NCBI RefSeq assembly: GCF_003651245.1
Contig: NZ_RAPE01000002.1
Coordinates: 806,001 to 870,000, forward strand
From: Roseovarius spongiae
Lineage (GTDB): Bacteria; Pseudomonadota; Alphaproteobacteria; Rhodobacterales; Rhodobacteraceae
Length of the DNA stretch: 64,000 nucleotides
Direction: 5' to 3'
Within the stretch, counting starts at the first letter, position 1, and each line of letters begins with the position of its first letter. This document shows, piece by piece, positions 57,844-64,000 of this stretch. Made by a program: the position numbers and the translations under genes. Under the pieces are notes generated by a model, which did not search any database, was not told where the DNA came from, and saw only the letters and a list, made by a program, of their open reading frames with translations.

Positions 57844-58407
57844 ATGCTGAACAGGCGCGGCGCAACCGGGGAGACCAGAACCATCTTTTTCGAGAAACCC
57901 CTTGCTGACGCCATAACGACGGGCGCCGTGCTGAGCGCAGTCGCCATTTTCTGGGTTATCCTGCTGGTCCGCTTCGTCGGCTTGCGGTCATTCTCGAAGA
58001 TGACTAATTTCGATTTCGTCATGACGATCGCCATGGGGTCGCTGCTGGCGGGTGCATCACAGTCGAAAGAGTGGACCGGATTCGTCCAGACGCTGGCGGC
58101 AATGGCCAGCCTCTTTGCCGTTCAGTATTTCGTCTCGCGGCTGCGGCACTGGTCGCCCCGGCTGGATGAAGTGGTGCAGAACACGCCGGTCCTGCTGATG
58201 AAGGACGGTGTGATCCTCCACGACGCATTGCGCAGCACCCGCGTGGCCGAGGAAGACTTGGTCGCCAAGTTGCGCGAGGCGAATGCGCTCGATCTGTCCA
58301 AGGTCCGCGCCGTGGTGCTGGAGACCACCGGCGATATCTCGGTGTTGCATGGGGGCAGTGTGGACGACCTTCTGTTCAAGGGTGTCGCGGACGCCGGAAA
58401 CGACTGA
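57844..58407 (+). CDS. DUF421 (YetF-like) membrane protein
   Basis: A 187-residue protein with three N-terminal helices and a cytoplasmic domain. VRFVGLRSFSKMTNFDFVMTIAMGS is the DUF421 signature and DGVILHDALRSTRVAEEDL lies in the soluble part. YetF-type proteins have roles in sporulation or stress in Bacillus; the function in proteobacteria is unknown. The ATG at 57844 is chosen as it places the first helix normally; longer in-frame starts would add a poorly supported basic leader. It is divergent from the glycosyltransferase operon. Confidence 0.85.
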   Translation: MLNRRGATGETRTIFFEKPLADAITTGAVLSAVAIFWVILLVRFVGLRSFSKMTNFDFVMTIAMGSLLAGASQSKEWTGFVQTLAAMASLFAVQYFVSRLRHWSPRLDEVVQNTPVLLMKDGVILHDALRSTRVAEEDLVAKLREANALDLSKVRAVVLETTGDISVLHGGSVDDLLFKGVADAGND

Positions 58408-58559
58408 CGGCGCGCCCTTCGGGTGCGGCGCCAATCATGTGACCCTCGCCTCGCCGCCGGGCAGCGGGTGACCCGCCGATCCAGAGGATTTTTTCCGATA
58501 CGTCGGGGCGCAAGCAGGGCATAATCCGCCCGATCGCTTTTCGGAACGGGAAACAGCCC

Positions 58560-59264
58560 ATGAGCACCCTTGCCCTCACCGACGACCTCGTCCGGAAGAC
58601 GCGGTTTGCCGGGCTTCTCTACCTCGTCATCATCATCACCGGTCTCGGGGCCGAGCTTGGCCTTCGCGGGCCGCTGATCGATTTCGCCGATGCGGACGCC
58701 ATCGCCACGGCGATCCTTGCCGCCCCCGGCCTTTTCCGGCTCGCCATCGCCGCCGACCTCGTGATGGCGCTCAGCGACGCGGGCGTCGCGATCCTGCTTT
58801 ACCTGGTCTTTCGCAGGGTGGCGCCGGGTCTGGCGCTGTCGGCAATGGTGTTTCGCCTGATCCAGACGGTGCTGATCGCGGCAAGCCTCATGGCGCTGCT
58901 CGCGGCCTGGCTCGTACTGATCCGCGCCGAGGGGCTGAGCGATGCGCCGCTGCTCGCGCTGGTGTTCCTGGACCTGCACGCGCATGGCTACGATCTCGGG
59001 CTGGTCTTCTTCGGTGTGAACAGCCTTATCATGGGCCTGATCGTCTGGCGCTCGGGGTTCATCGCGAAGGCGTTCGGCGCCGGCCTCGCGGTCGCCGGGC
59101 TTGTCTATCTCACCGGCAGCGGCCTGCGGTTCTTCGCGCCCGAGCTTTCGCCGGCGTTCCTGCCGGCCTACGGGCTGACGATCCTGGCCGAAGCGGCGTT
59201 CTGTCTGCGTCTGCTCTCGCAAAGGCGGCCGAGCGGACATGAGGCAAACCGAGTCTCATCCTGA
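58560..59264 (+). CDS. DUF4386 family membrane protein
   Basis: A 234-residue protein with about six membrane helices, starting RKTRFAGLLYLVIIITGLGAE and containing the family-like LDLHAHGYDLGLVFFGVNSL. DUF4386 proteins have no established function. It lies 24 bases before a VOC-family gene in the same direction, and the two may be co-transcribed. The start at 58560 follows a GGGAAACAG element. Confidence 0.85.
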   Translation: MSTLALTDDLVRKTRFAGLLYLVIIITGLGAELGLRGPLIDFADADAIATAILAAPGLFRLAIAADLVMALSDAGVAILLYLVFRRVAPGLALSAMVFRLIQTVLIAASLMALLAAWLVLIRAEGLSDAPLLALVFLDLHAHGYDLGLVFFGVNSLIMGLIVWRSGFIAKAFGAGLAVAGLVYLTGSGLRFFAPELSPAFLPAYGLTILAEAAFCLRLLSQRRPSGHEANRVSS

Positions 59265-59287
59265 TCACAACAAACCGGAGATATCGA

Positions 59288-59788
59288 ATGACCGAACGAG
59301 GCTTCACCGTCCGCGCCCTCGGCGAAATCGCCATCCGCTGCATTGACCACGACGCCATGGTCGCGTTCTACCGCGACGTGATCGGGCTTGAGTTGATGAG
59401 AGACCCGCAGGACGCGCCCATCGCCTTTTTCCGCATCGCCGAGGGCTTTGAGGGCCACACGGCGGTGCTGGCCCTGTTTCGTCACGACATCGAGGGCGCG
59501 GGCCGAACCCGGGCCGGTGACCGCCCACCTTCGACCGGCCCGGGATCCTCGCTCCATCACATCGCGCTCAGCCTGCCATGGCAGGAACAGGAGGCGGTCA
59601 TCGCCTGGTACGCGGCGCTCGGGTTGGACTACCGCGTCGAGACCTTCGACTGGGTCGGATGGCGGGGGATCTTCACCTTCGATCCCGACGGCAACACCGT
59701 CGAACTCGTCGCCAAGAACCCCGGTTGGAGCGACGCGGCTGTTTCGCTGTCGGACGCCAGCCCCGGTGAAGGCGGCAAATCACAGTGA
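59288..59788 (+). CDS. VOC (glyoxalase/bleomycin resistance) family protein
   Basis: A 166-residue protein with the paired beta-alpha-beta-beta-beta modules of the vicinal oxygen chelate fold. The first module has IRCIDHDAMVAFYRDVIGLEL, and the second has HHIALSLPWQEQ and FDPDGNTVELVAKN, whose His and Glu are likely metal ligands. Members include glyoxalases, ring-opening dioxygenases and drug-binding proteins. The substrate is unknown. GGAGATATCGA precedes the ATG. Confidence 0.88.
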   Translation: MTERGFTVRALGEIAIRCIDHDAMVAFYRDVIGLELMRDPQDAPIAFFRIAEGFEGHTAVLALFRHDIEGAGRTRAGDRPPSTGPGSSLHHIALSLPWQEQEAVIAWYAALGLDYRVETFDWVGWRGIFTFDPDGNTVELVAKNPGWSDAAVSLSDASPGEGGKSQ

Positions 59789-60106
59789 AGCGGGCGGGCG
59801 TGTGCGAGAGCCCGCGGGTCTGCACGGCCGGGCGCGCGCGCCCACCGTTCAGCCGGCGCAGGGGCGCGAGCGTGAGGCGCCGCGACGCGCAGATGCAAGG
59901 CTCGCCGTTCGAGCAACGGCCATCCCATCAGGTCACGAATTTCCAGAGATACATGGCTGGGGTGGTAGGATTCTCTGCTAAGTAATTGATATAGTTATAA
60001 TAAGTAGCAAACATAAGGATATGGTGTCAAGTCGGAATGGCGCAAAACGTGTTCTGTGTCGCGGCATGTGAAGCAGTCCAGTGGCTTCGGCTTGCTCGAC
60101 CTTTCG
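59789..60106. other. Gap between the VOC gene and merR, with an AT-rich border
   Basis: No gene is supported in these 318 bases. The first part is GC-rich like the chromosome. From about 59971 to 60025 it turns sharply AT-rich (TAATTGATATAGTTATAATA), just before the merR stop. This may mark the edge of the mercury cassette or a terminator-free spacer. I could not find repeats that would show an insertion boundary. Confidence 0.35.
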
Positions 60107-60523
60107 TCAACGGGCCAACGCGTCGAGCAGTGGGCAGTCGGGCGTGCTCGTTCCGCTGCATTGCTCGATCGTCGACGCAAGGGTGGCTTCGATCGCCTCC
60201 AGGTCGCGGATCTTTGCCCGGACGACTTCCAGGTGACGGCGACCCATCCTTTCGACATCGGCGCAGGTGTGACTGCCGCGATCGACCATGCCCAGAAGCC
60301 CGCGGATCTCCTCCATGGTAAAGCCGAGCTCGCGCGCCCGCATGATGAAGCCGAGCCGCTGCACATGCGCAGCGCCGTAGCGGCGGTGTCCAGCGGGGCT
60401 GCGCGGGGGGTCTGGCATCAGGCCGACGCCTTCGTAGTAGCGGATCGTCTCGAGGTTGCAGCCGGTCAGGCGTGCAAGCTCGGAGCGTTTCAGATCGCTC
60501 GCGTCTGTGTGATCCTGCGCCAC
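60107..60523 (-). CDS. merR: Mercury-responsive MerR regulator
   Basis: A 138-residue regulator that represses and, with Hg(II), activates the mer promoter. The winged helix has LARLTGCNLETIRYYE, and the C-terminal part has Cys87, Cys122 and Cys130 (CSGTSTPDCPLLDAL), matching the three mercury ligands of MerR. The spacing between the last two is one residue shorter than in Tn501. The start is GTG 60523, because AAGGAG lies 7 bases before it and longer starts would run through the promoter. It is divergent from the mer structural genes. Confidence 0.93.
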   Translation of the reverse strand: MAQDHTDASDLKRSELARLTGCNLETIRYYEGVGLMPDPPRSPAGHRRYGAAHVQRLGFIMRARELGFTMEEIRGLLGMVDRGSHTCADVERMGRRHLEVVRAKIRDLEAIEATLASTIEQCSGTSTPDCPLLDALAR

Positions 60524-60534
60524 CGGTTTTCTCC

Positions 60535-60565
60535 TTGATCCTGTAGTTGCTACAGACCCTATCTT
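60535..60565 (+). promoter_or_regulatory. MerR-controlled promoter with 19-base spacer
   Basis: TTGATC (60535-60540) and TATCTT (60560-60565) are 19 bases apart, too far for normal sigma-70 use but typical for MerR-family promoters. The spacer contains a perfect palindrome CTGTAG-TTG-CTACAG (60541-60555) where MerR binds and twists the DNA. It drives the plus-strand mer genes. Confidence 0.9.
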
Positions 60566-60598
60566 GTCTGTCATCACGCGGCAATAAAGGGCACTGCG

Positions 60599-60766
60599 AT
60601 GACAGACGACGCATTCGTGACGACAGATCAACCCGAGGACCACTTGGGCGGGATTGCGACCGGGGCCGGGGTGATCGGCGTGCGAGCCATGACACCGTGC
60701 GACAGATTCGCGGCGGCGGCAGGCCCCGGTTACGGCGCGGCCTTCGCCGAGAAAGCGGGATCATGA
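60599..60766 (+). CDS. Short ORF at the head of the mer operon, unknown
   Basis: A 55-codon frame starts 34 bases after the mer -10 box and ends in an ATGA overlap with merF, exactly the coupling used between merF and merA. A purine-rich AAAGGGCAC precedes the ATG. The peptide has MTPCDRF in the middle and AGPGYGAAFAEK near the end. These weakly recall the MTCxxC and C-terminal AGY phrases of MerP, so it could be an internally deleted merP, but the resemblance is slight. No known domain is visible. Confidence 0.5.
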   Translation: MTDDAFVTTDQPEDHLGGIATGAGVIGVRAMTPCDRFAAAAGPGYGAAFAEKAGS

Positions 60767-61014
60767 GCGGCGCCCGCCCGTTGGATGGCGACCTCAACAG
60801 GCACAAGGGACTGCTGAAGACCGGCATCATCGGCACGGTGATTGTCGCGCTGTGCTGCTTCACCCCCGTGCTCGTCATTCTGCTTGGCGCGGTCGGGCTT
60901 TCCGCCGTGCTGGGATGGCTCGACTACGTGATCTTCCCCGCACTGGGCCTGTTCATCGCCATCACGATCTATGCGCTGTGGAAGCGCCGGAACCTTCAGG
61001 CGAGATCATCATGA
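60763..61014 (+). CDS. merF: Mercury transport protein MerF
   Basis: An 83-residue inner-membrane protein with two helices. The vicinal pair Cys31-Cys32 in ALCCFTPVLVILLG at the first helix is the mercury-binding site of MerF, which brings Hg(II) into the cytoplasm for reduction. Family members have a second cysteine pair in the cytoplasmic loop or tail; I do not see one here. It overlaps the short ORF before it and merA after it by 4 bases each. Confidence 0.92.
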   Translation: MSGARPLDGDLNRHKGLLKTGIIGTVIVALCCFTPVLVILLGAVGLSAVLGWLDYVIFPALGLFIAITIYALWKRRNLQARSS

Positions 61015-62426
61015 AAGATCACCAAACCCCCGAACCCTCCCGCTACGACCTCGCCGTGATCGGCGCGGGCTCGGCCGGGTTCTCCGCCGCCATCACCGCC
61101 GCAGAATCCGGGGCGCGCGTCGCGCTGATCGGCGCGGGCACCATCGGCGGAACCTGCGTCAATTTCGGCTGCGTGCCCTCCAAGGCTCTGATCCGCACGG
61201 TCGAAAGCGTTCACCATGCCCGCGCCGCCGCCCGCTTCGACGGGATCACGGCAGAGGGTCGCGTCACCGATTGGGCCGCCACCGTCGCGCAGAAACAGAC
61301 GTTGGTCGAAGAGCTGCGTGGGGCGAAATACGCCGACGTGCTGCCCCGCCACGAGAATGTCGACTATATCGAAGGTCGTGCCCGGTTCGCGGATGACGGC
61401 AGGCTGACGGTCGAGGGCGCGGTCTTTCCGGCTGCAAGGATCATCATCGCCACGGGCTCCCGCCCACATGTCCCGGCAATTCCAGGCATCGACGAAGTCG
61501 CGACGCTCGACAGCACTTCAGCGCTGGAGTTGAGTGCGCTGCCCGCCTCGATGCTGGTTCTGGGCGCAGGTTACATCGGCGTGGAACTGGCGCAGCTTTT
61601 CGCGCGGGCCGGGGTCGCCGTGACGCTGGTCAGCCGCCGGGGCGTGCTGCCGGAAGCGGAGCCCGAGGTTTCGGCGGCGCTGGCGGGCTATCTTGCCGAC
61701 GAAGGTATCCGGCTGGTGCGGGCGAAGGGCTACGAGCAGGTTGCGCAGAGGGATGAGGGTGTCGCCCTGCGCCTTGCCGGGGGTGAGATGCTCATGGCCG
61801 AGCGCCTTGTGCTTGCCACGGGCCGGGTGCCCAACAGCGATGGTCTGAACCTTGCCGCAGCCGGGGTCGCCACGGATGCACGCGGCGGGATCGAGACCGA
61901 CGCCAACATGTGCACCGCAAACCCGAATGTCTGGGCCGCCGGCGATGTCACGGGCCGCGATCAGTTCGTCTACATGGCGGCCTACGGCGCCAAGATCGCG
62001 GCGCGCAACGCGGTGGCCGGCGCGGCGGCCTCCTACAACAACGCCACCATGCCCTGGGTCGTCTTTTCGGACCCGCAGGTGGCCGGGGTCGGCCTGAGCG
62101 AAGCGCAGGCGCGCGCGGCCGGGCACGCAGTCGTCACCTCTGTCCTGCCGCTCGATGCCGTGCCCCGTGCCTTGGCGGCCCGCGACACGCGCGGGCTCAT
62201 CAAGCTGGTGGCCGAGGCGGGCAGCAAGCGCCTGCTCGGTGCGCAGATCCTTGCCCCCGAGGGTGCCGACAGCATCCAGACGGCCGCGATGGCCCTGAAG
62301 GCCGGGCTGACCTACGAGGAGCTGGGCGACACGGTCATGCCCTATCTCACCACGGTCGAAGGGCTGAAGCTGGCCGCGCAGACATTCGAAAAGGACGTGG
62401 CCGCACTGTCGTGCTGCGCCGGATGA
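61011..62426 (+). CDS. merA: Mercuric reductase
   Basis: A 471-residue FAD enzyme that reduces Hg(II) to volatile Hg(0) with NADPH. GAGSAGFSAA binds FAD, GGTCVNFGCVPSK holds the active-site disulfide Cys49/Cys54, VLGAGYIGVELA binds NADPH, and the C-terminal SCCAG has the mercury-delivering pair Cys468-Cys469. There is no N-terminal heavy-metal domain, as in many short MerA proteins. The start at 61011 overlaps the merF stop by 4 bases. Confidence 0.96.
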   Translation: MKDHQTPEPSRYDLAVIGAGSAGFSAAITAAESGARVALIGAGTIGGTCVNFGCVPSKALIRTVESVHHARAAARFDGITAEGRVTDWAATVAQKQTLVEELRGAKYADVLPRHENVDYIEGRARFADDGRLTVEGAVFPAARIIIATGSRPHVPAIPGIDEVATLDSTSALELSALPASMLVLGAGYIGVELAQLFARAGVAVTLVSRRGVLPEAEPEVSAALAGYLADEGIRLVRAKGYEQVAQRDEGVALRLAGGEMLMAERLVLATGRVPNSDGLNLAAAGVATDARGGIETDANMCTANPNVWAAGDVTGRDQFVYMAAYGAKIAARNAVAGAAASYNNATMPWVVFSDPQVAGVGLSEAQARAAGHAVVTSVLPLDAVPRALAARDTRGLIKLVAEAGSKRLLGAQILAPEGADSIQTAAMALKAGLTYEELGDTVMPYLTTVEGLKLAAQTFEKDVAALSCCAG

Positions 62427-62437
62427 AAGGAATTCCC

Positions 62438-63784
62438 ATGACCGAGACACTCGACCTGATCGTCATCGGCGCCGGCATGGCCGGGATCAACGCCGCTAAG
62501 AAATGCAGCAAGGCCGGTTGGTCCGTCGCCATCGTCGATGAGTTGCCCTATGGCGGCACCTGCGCGCTGCGCGGCTGCGACCCCAAGAAGATGCTGCGCG
62601 CCGGGGCAGAGGCGGTCGATGCCGCGCGGTTGCTGGCGGGCAAGGGGGTCGCGGGCGAGACCCGGATCGACTGGCCCGCGCTGATGAAGCACAAGGAAAG
62701 CTTCACCGACCCGGTGCCCGAGAACATGGAAGAGGGGCTGCGGCAGGCCGGCGTGCGCTGCCTGCACGGCGCCGCCCGCTTCACCGCCGAAGACCGGATC
62801 GAGATCGAGGGCCATGGCGGCATCGCGTTCCGCCACGCCCTGATCGCCACTGGCGCCAAGCCGCGCCCGCTGGACTTTCCCGGCGCGGATCGGCTGATCG
62901 ACAGCACCGATTTCCTGAACCTGGCCGAGCTGCCGCAGCGCATCGCCTTCGTCGGCGGAGGCTATATCTCGTTCGAGTTCGCGCATATCGCCGCGCGGGC
63001 CGGGGCCGAGGTCACGATCCTCGATCACGGCGCGCGGCAGCTGAAGGCGTTCGATCCGGACCTCGTGGACATGCTGCTGGCGCGCAGCCGCGCGGCGGGG
63101 ATCAAGATCGTCGCGGGTGCCACGCCCGAGCGGATCGAGGCCGCAGGCGAGGGGCATCTCGTGACCTACAGCCAGAACGGCAGCCCCCGGCAGATCGAAG
63201 CCGACCTCGTCGTCCACGGTGCGGGCCGGGTGCCTGCCGTCGACGGGCTGGACCTGAAAGCCGCCGGCATCGAGACCGGACAGGGCGGCGTGAAGGTCAC
63301 GCCCTGGCTGCAATCGACCTCGAACTCCCGCATCTTCGCCGCCGGCGATGCCGCGGCCTCTCCCGGCAAGCCGCTGACGCCGGTGGCCGTCTTCGAAGGC
63401 AGGATCGCCGCCTCGAACATGTTGAAGGGCAAGCGGACAGAGCCGGATTACACCGGGGTTCCGAGCGTCGTCTTCACCATCCCCGAGCTCGCGCGGGTGG
63501 GGATGCTGGAGGAAGAAGCGCGCGAGACCGGGGAGGTGAACGTGTCCTTCACCGACACCTCCGGCTGGTTCTCACAAAAGCGACTGAATGAGACTAACGC
63601 GGGCGCCAGGATCATATCCGCCAAGGACGGCAAGATCCTGGGCGCACATATATTCGGGCCCGATTATGCCGAGCTGATCAATGTCTTTTCGCTGGCGATC
63701 AAGCTGGGGCTCACCGTCGATCAGATCAGGGCGATGCCGGCGGCCTATCCGACGGGGGCGTCCGATATCAGGTCGATGCTGTAA
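62438..63784 (+). CDS. Pyridine nucleotide-disulfide oxidoreductase in the mer operon
   Basis: A 448-residue flavoprotein of the glutathione/mercuric reductase family. GAGMAGINAA binds FAD, YGGTCALRGCDPKK has the redox pair Cys42/Cys47, and FVGGGYISFEFA binds NAD(P)H. The C-terminal dimerisation domain ends GASDIRSML and lacks both the His-Glu of glutathione reductase in its usual form and the Cys-Cys tail of MerA, so it is unlikely to be a second mercuric reductase. It begins 11 bases after merA and could regenerate a low-molecular thiol that carries mercury. This role is inferred. Confidence 0.88.
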   Translation: MTETLDLIVIGAGMAGINAAKKCSKAGWSVAIVDELPYGGTCALRGCDPKKMLRAGAEAVDAARLLAGKGVAGETRIDWPALMKHKESFTDPVPENMEEGLRQAGVRCLHGAARFTAEDRIEIEGHGGIAFRHALIATGAKPRPLDFPGADRLIDSTDFLNLAELPQRIAFVGGGYISFEFAHIAARAGAEVTILDHGARQLKAFDPDLVDMLLARSRAAGIKIVAGATPERIEAAGEGHLVTYSQNGSPRQIEADLVVHGAGRVPAVDGLDLKAAGIETGQGGVKVTPWLQSTSNSRIFAAGDAAASPGKPLTPVAVFEGRIAASNMLKGKRTEPDYTGVPSVVFTIPELARVGMLEEEARETGEVNVSFTDTSGWFSQKRLNETNAGARIISAKDGKILGAHIFGPDYAELINVFSLAIKLGLTVDQIRAMPAAYPTGASDIRSML

Positions 63785-64000
63785 GGGGGGCATCCGGCAG
63801 ACTGTCAGGCACCATGCGACGCCGACGCCCCGCGCCACAACCCGGTGCAAGGTCCGGGCGGCGAGCGGCATCACGAACATGTGCGGATAAGGGCTTGCGA
63901 TCATTGGCTTTCGGGTTGGCGATTGCTTCGCCTTTCATGAAAGGTTCCGTCGGAACCTCCTGGCAATGAGACGAGATAGACACTTCGCGTGACCGATCCC
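63785..64000. other. Right-end region after the mer operon
   Basis: No gene is supported here. A perfect inverted repeat AGGTTCC-GTC-GGAACCT lies at 63942-63958. A GTG that may begin the next gene lies at 63989, but only four codons are visible. No transposase, terminal repeat or terminator for the mer operon is evident. Confidence 0.35.

Noticed and set aside
62438..63784. Second mercuric reductase
   Set aside because: It lacks the C-terminal vicinal Cys pair that delivers Hg(II) in MerA, so it is described as a related disulfide reductase instead.
63768..63983. 71-codon minus-strand frame at the right edge
   Set aside because: It overlaps the end of the reductase gene, lacks a good ribosome site and shows no domain.

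Overview
The window is a GC-rich, densely coded chromosomal segment of an alphaproteobacterium, most likely a member of the Rhodobacteraceae (Roseobacter group). This rests on recognised families and arrangements rather than a database search: an acetyl-type MetA beside a small P-loop ATPase, a DUF6477/DUF6456 gene pair, lpxD followed by a private acyl carrier protein and ketoacyl synthase, a pyrrolysine-free MttB-family methyltransferase, and Liv-type ABC transport coupled to glutamine-synthetase-like ligases. Many genes overlap by 4 bases (ATGA, GTGA or TTGA), and several use GTG or TTG starts. I saw no rRNA, CRISPR array, phage or intact insertion sequence. One tRNA-Val(CAC) lies at 31.6 kb.

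Layout. 0-9.8 kb is mainly minus-strand metabolism and envelope genes: a polyphosphate-kinase-like fragment, a lipoprotein hydrolase, metA, an ATPase, a FadL-like porin, a DMT exporter, an FkbM-like methyltransferase and guaA, then a plus-strand MttB-family gene. 9.8-16.8 kb holds the DUF6477/DUF6456 pair around a possible cell-cycle regulatory region, a PqiA-PqiA-PqiB-PqiC lipid-transport operon and cardiolipin synthase. 16.9-25.2 kb holds a VIT-type metal transporter, katG, a peroxiredoxin, lipA, and a divergent DUF882 / L,D-transpeptidase pair. 25.2-31.7 kb holds lpxD-acp-KAS, an IalB-like protein, a gap with two candidate small RNAs, a HerA-like ATPase, an HU-like protein and the tRNA.

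31.8-46.3 kb is the most unusual region. A divergently transcribed GntR/FCD regulator with a nested dyad operator faces a run of plus-strand genes: a glutamine-synthetase-like ligase, an NTF2-like protein, a complete branched-chain-type ABC transporter, a second glutamine-synthetase-like ligase, an iron-dependent alcohol dehydrogenase, an SDR and a B12-dependent diol/glycerol dehydratase with fused large and medium subunits plus a small subunit. A regulator resembling EutR closes the cluster. I infer an uptake and catabolic pathway for an amine- or amide-bearing alcohol or diol, using gamma-glutamylation and adenosylcobalamin radical chemistry. The substrate is unknown. No reactivase, shell protein or aldehyde dehydrogenase is present.

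46.5-60 kb carries a DegT-type aminotransferase, a PAS hybrid histidine kinase with two receiver domains, an operon of an RHH regulator, a PHB-depolymerase-like esterase and a C45 acyltransferase, a three-gene glycosyltransferase operon, and small membrane and VOC proteins. 60-63.8 kb is a compact mercury-resistance operon (merR divergent from a short ORF, merF, merA and a second disulfide-type flavin reductase) with a textbook 19-bp-spacer MerR promoter.
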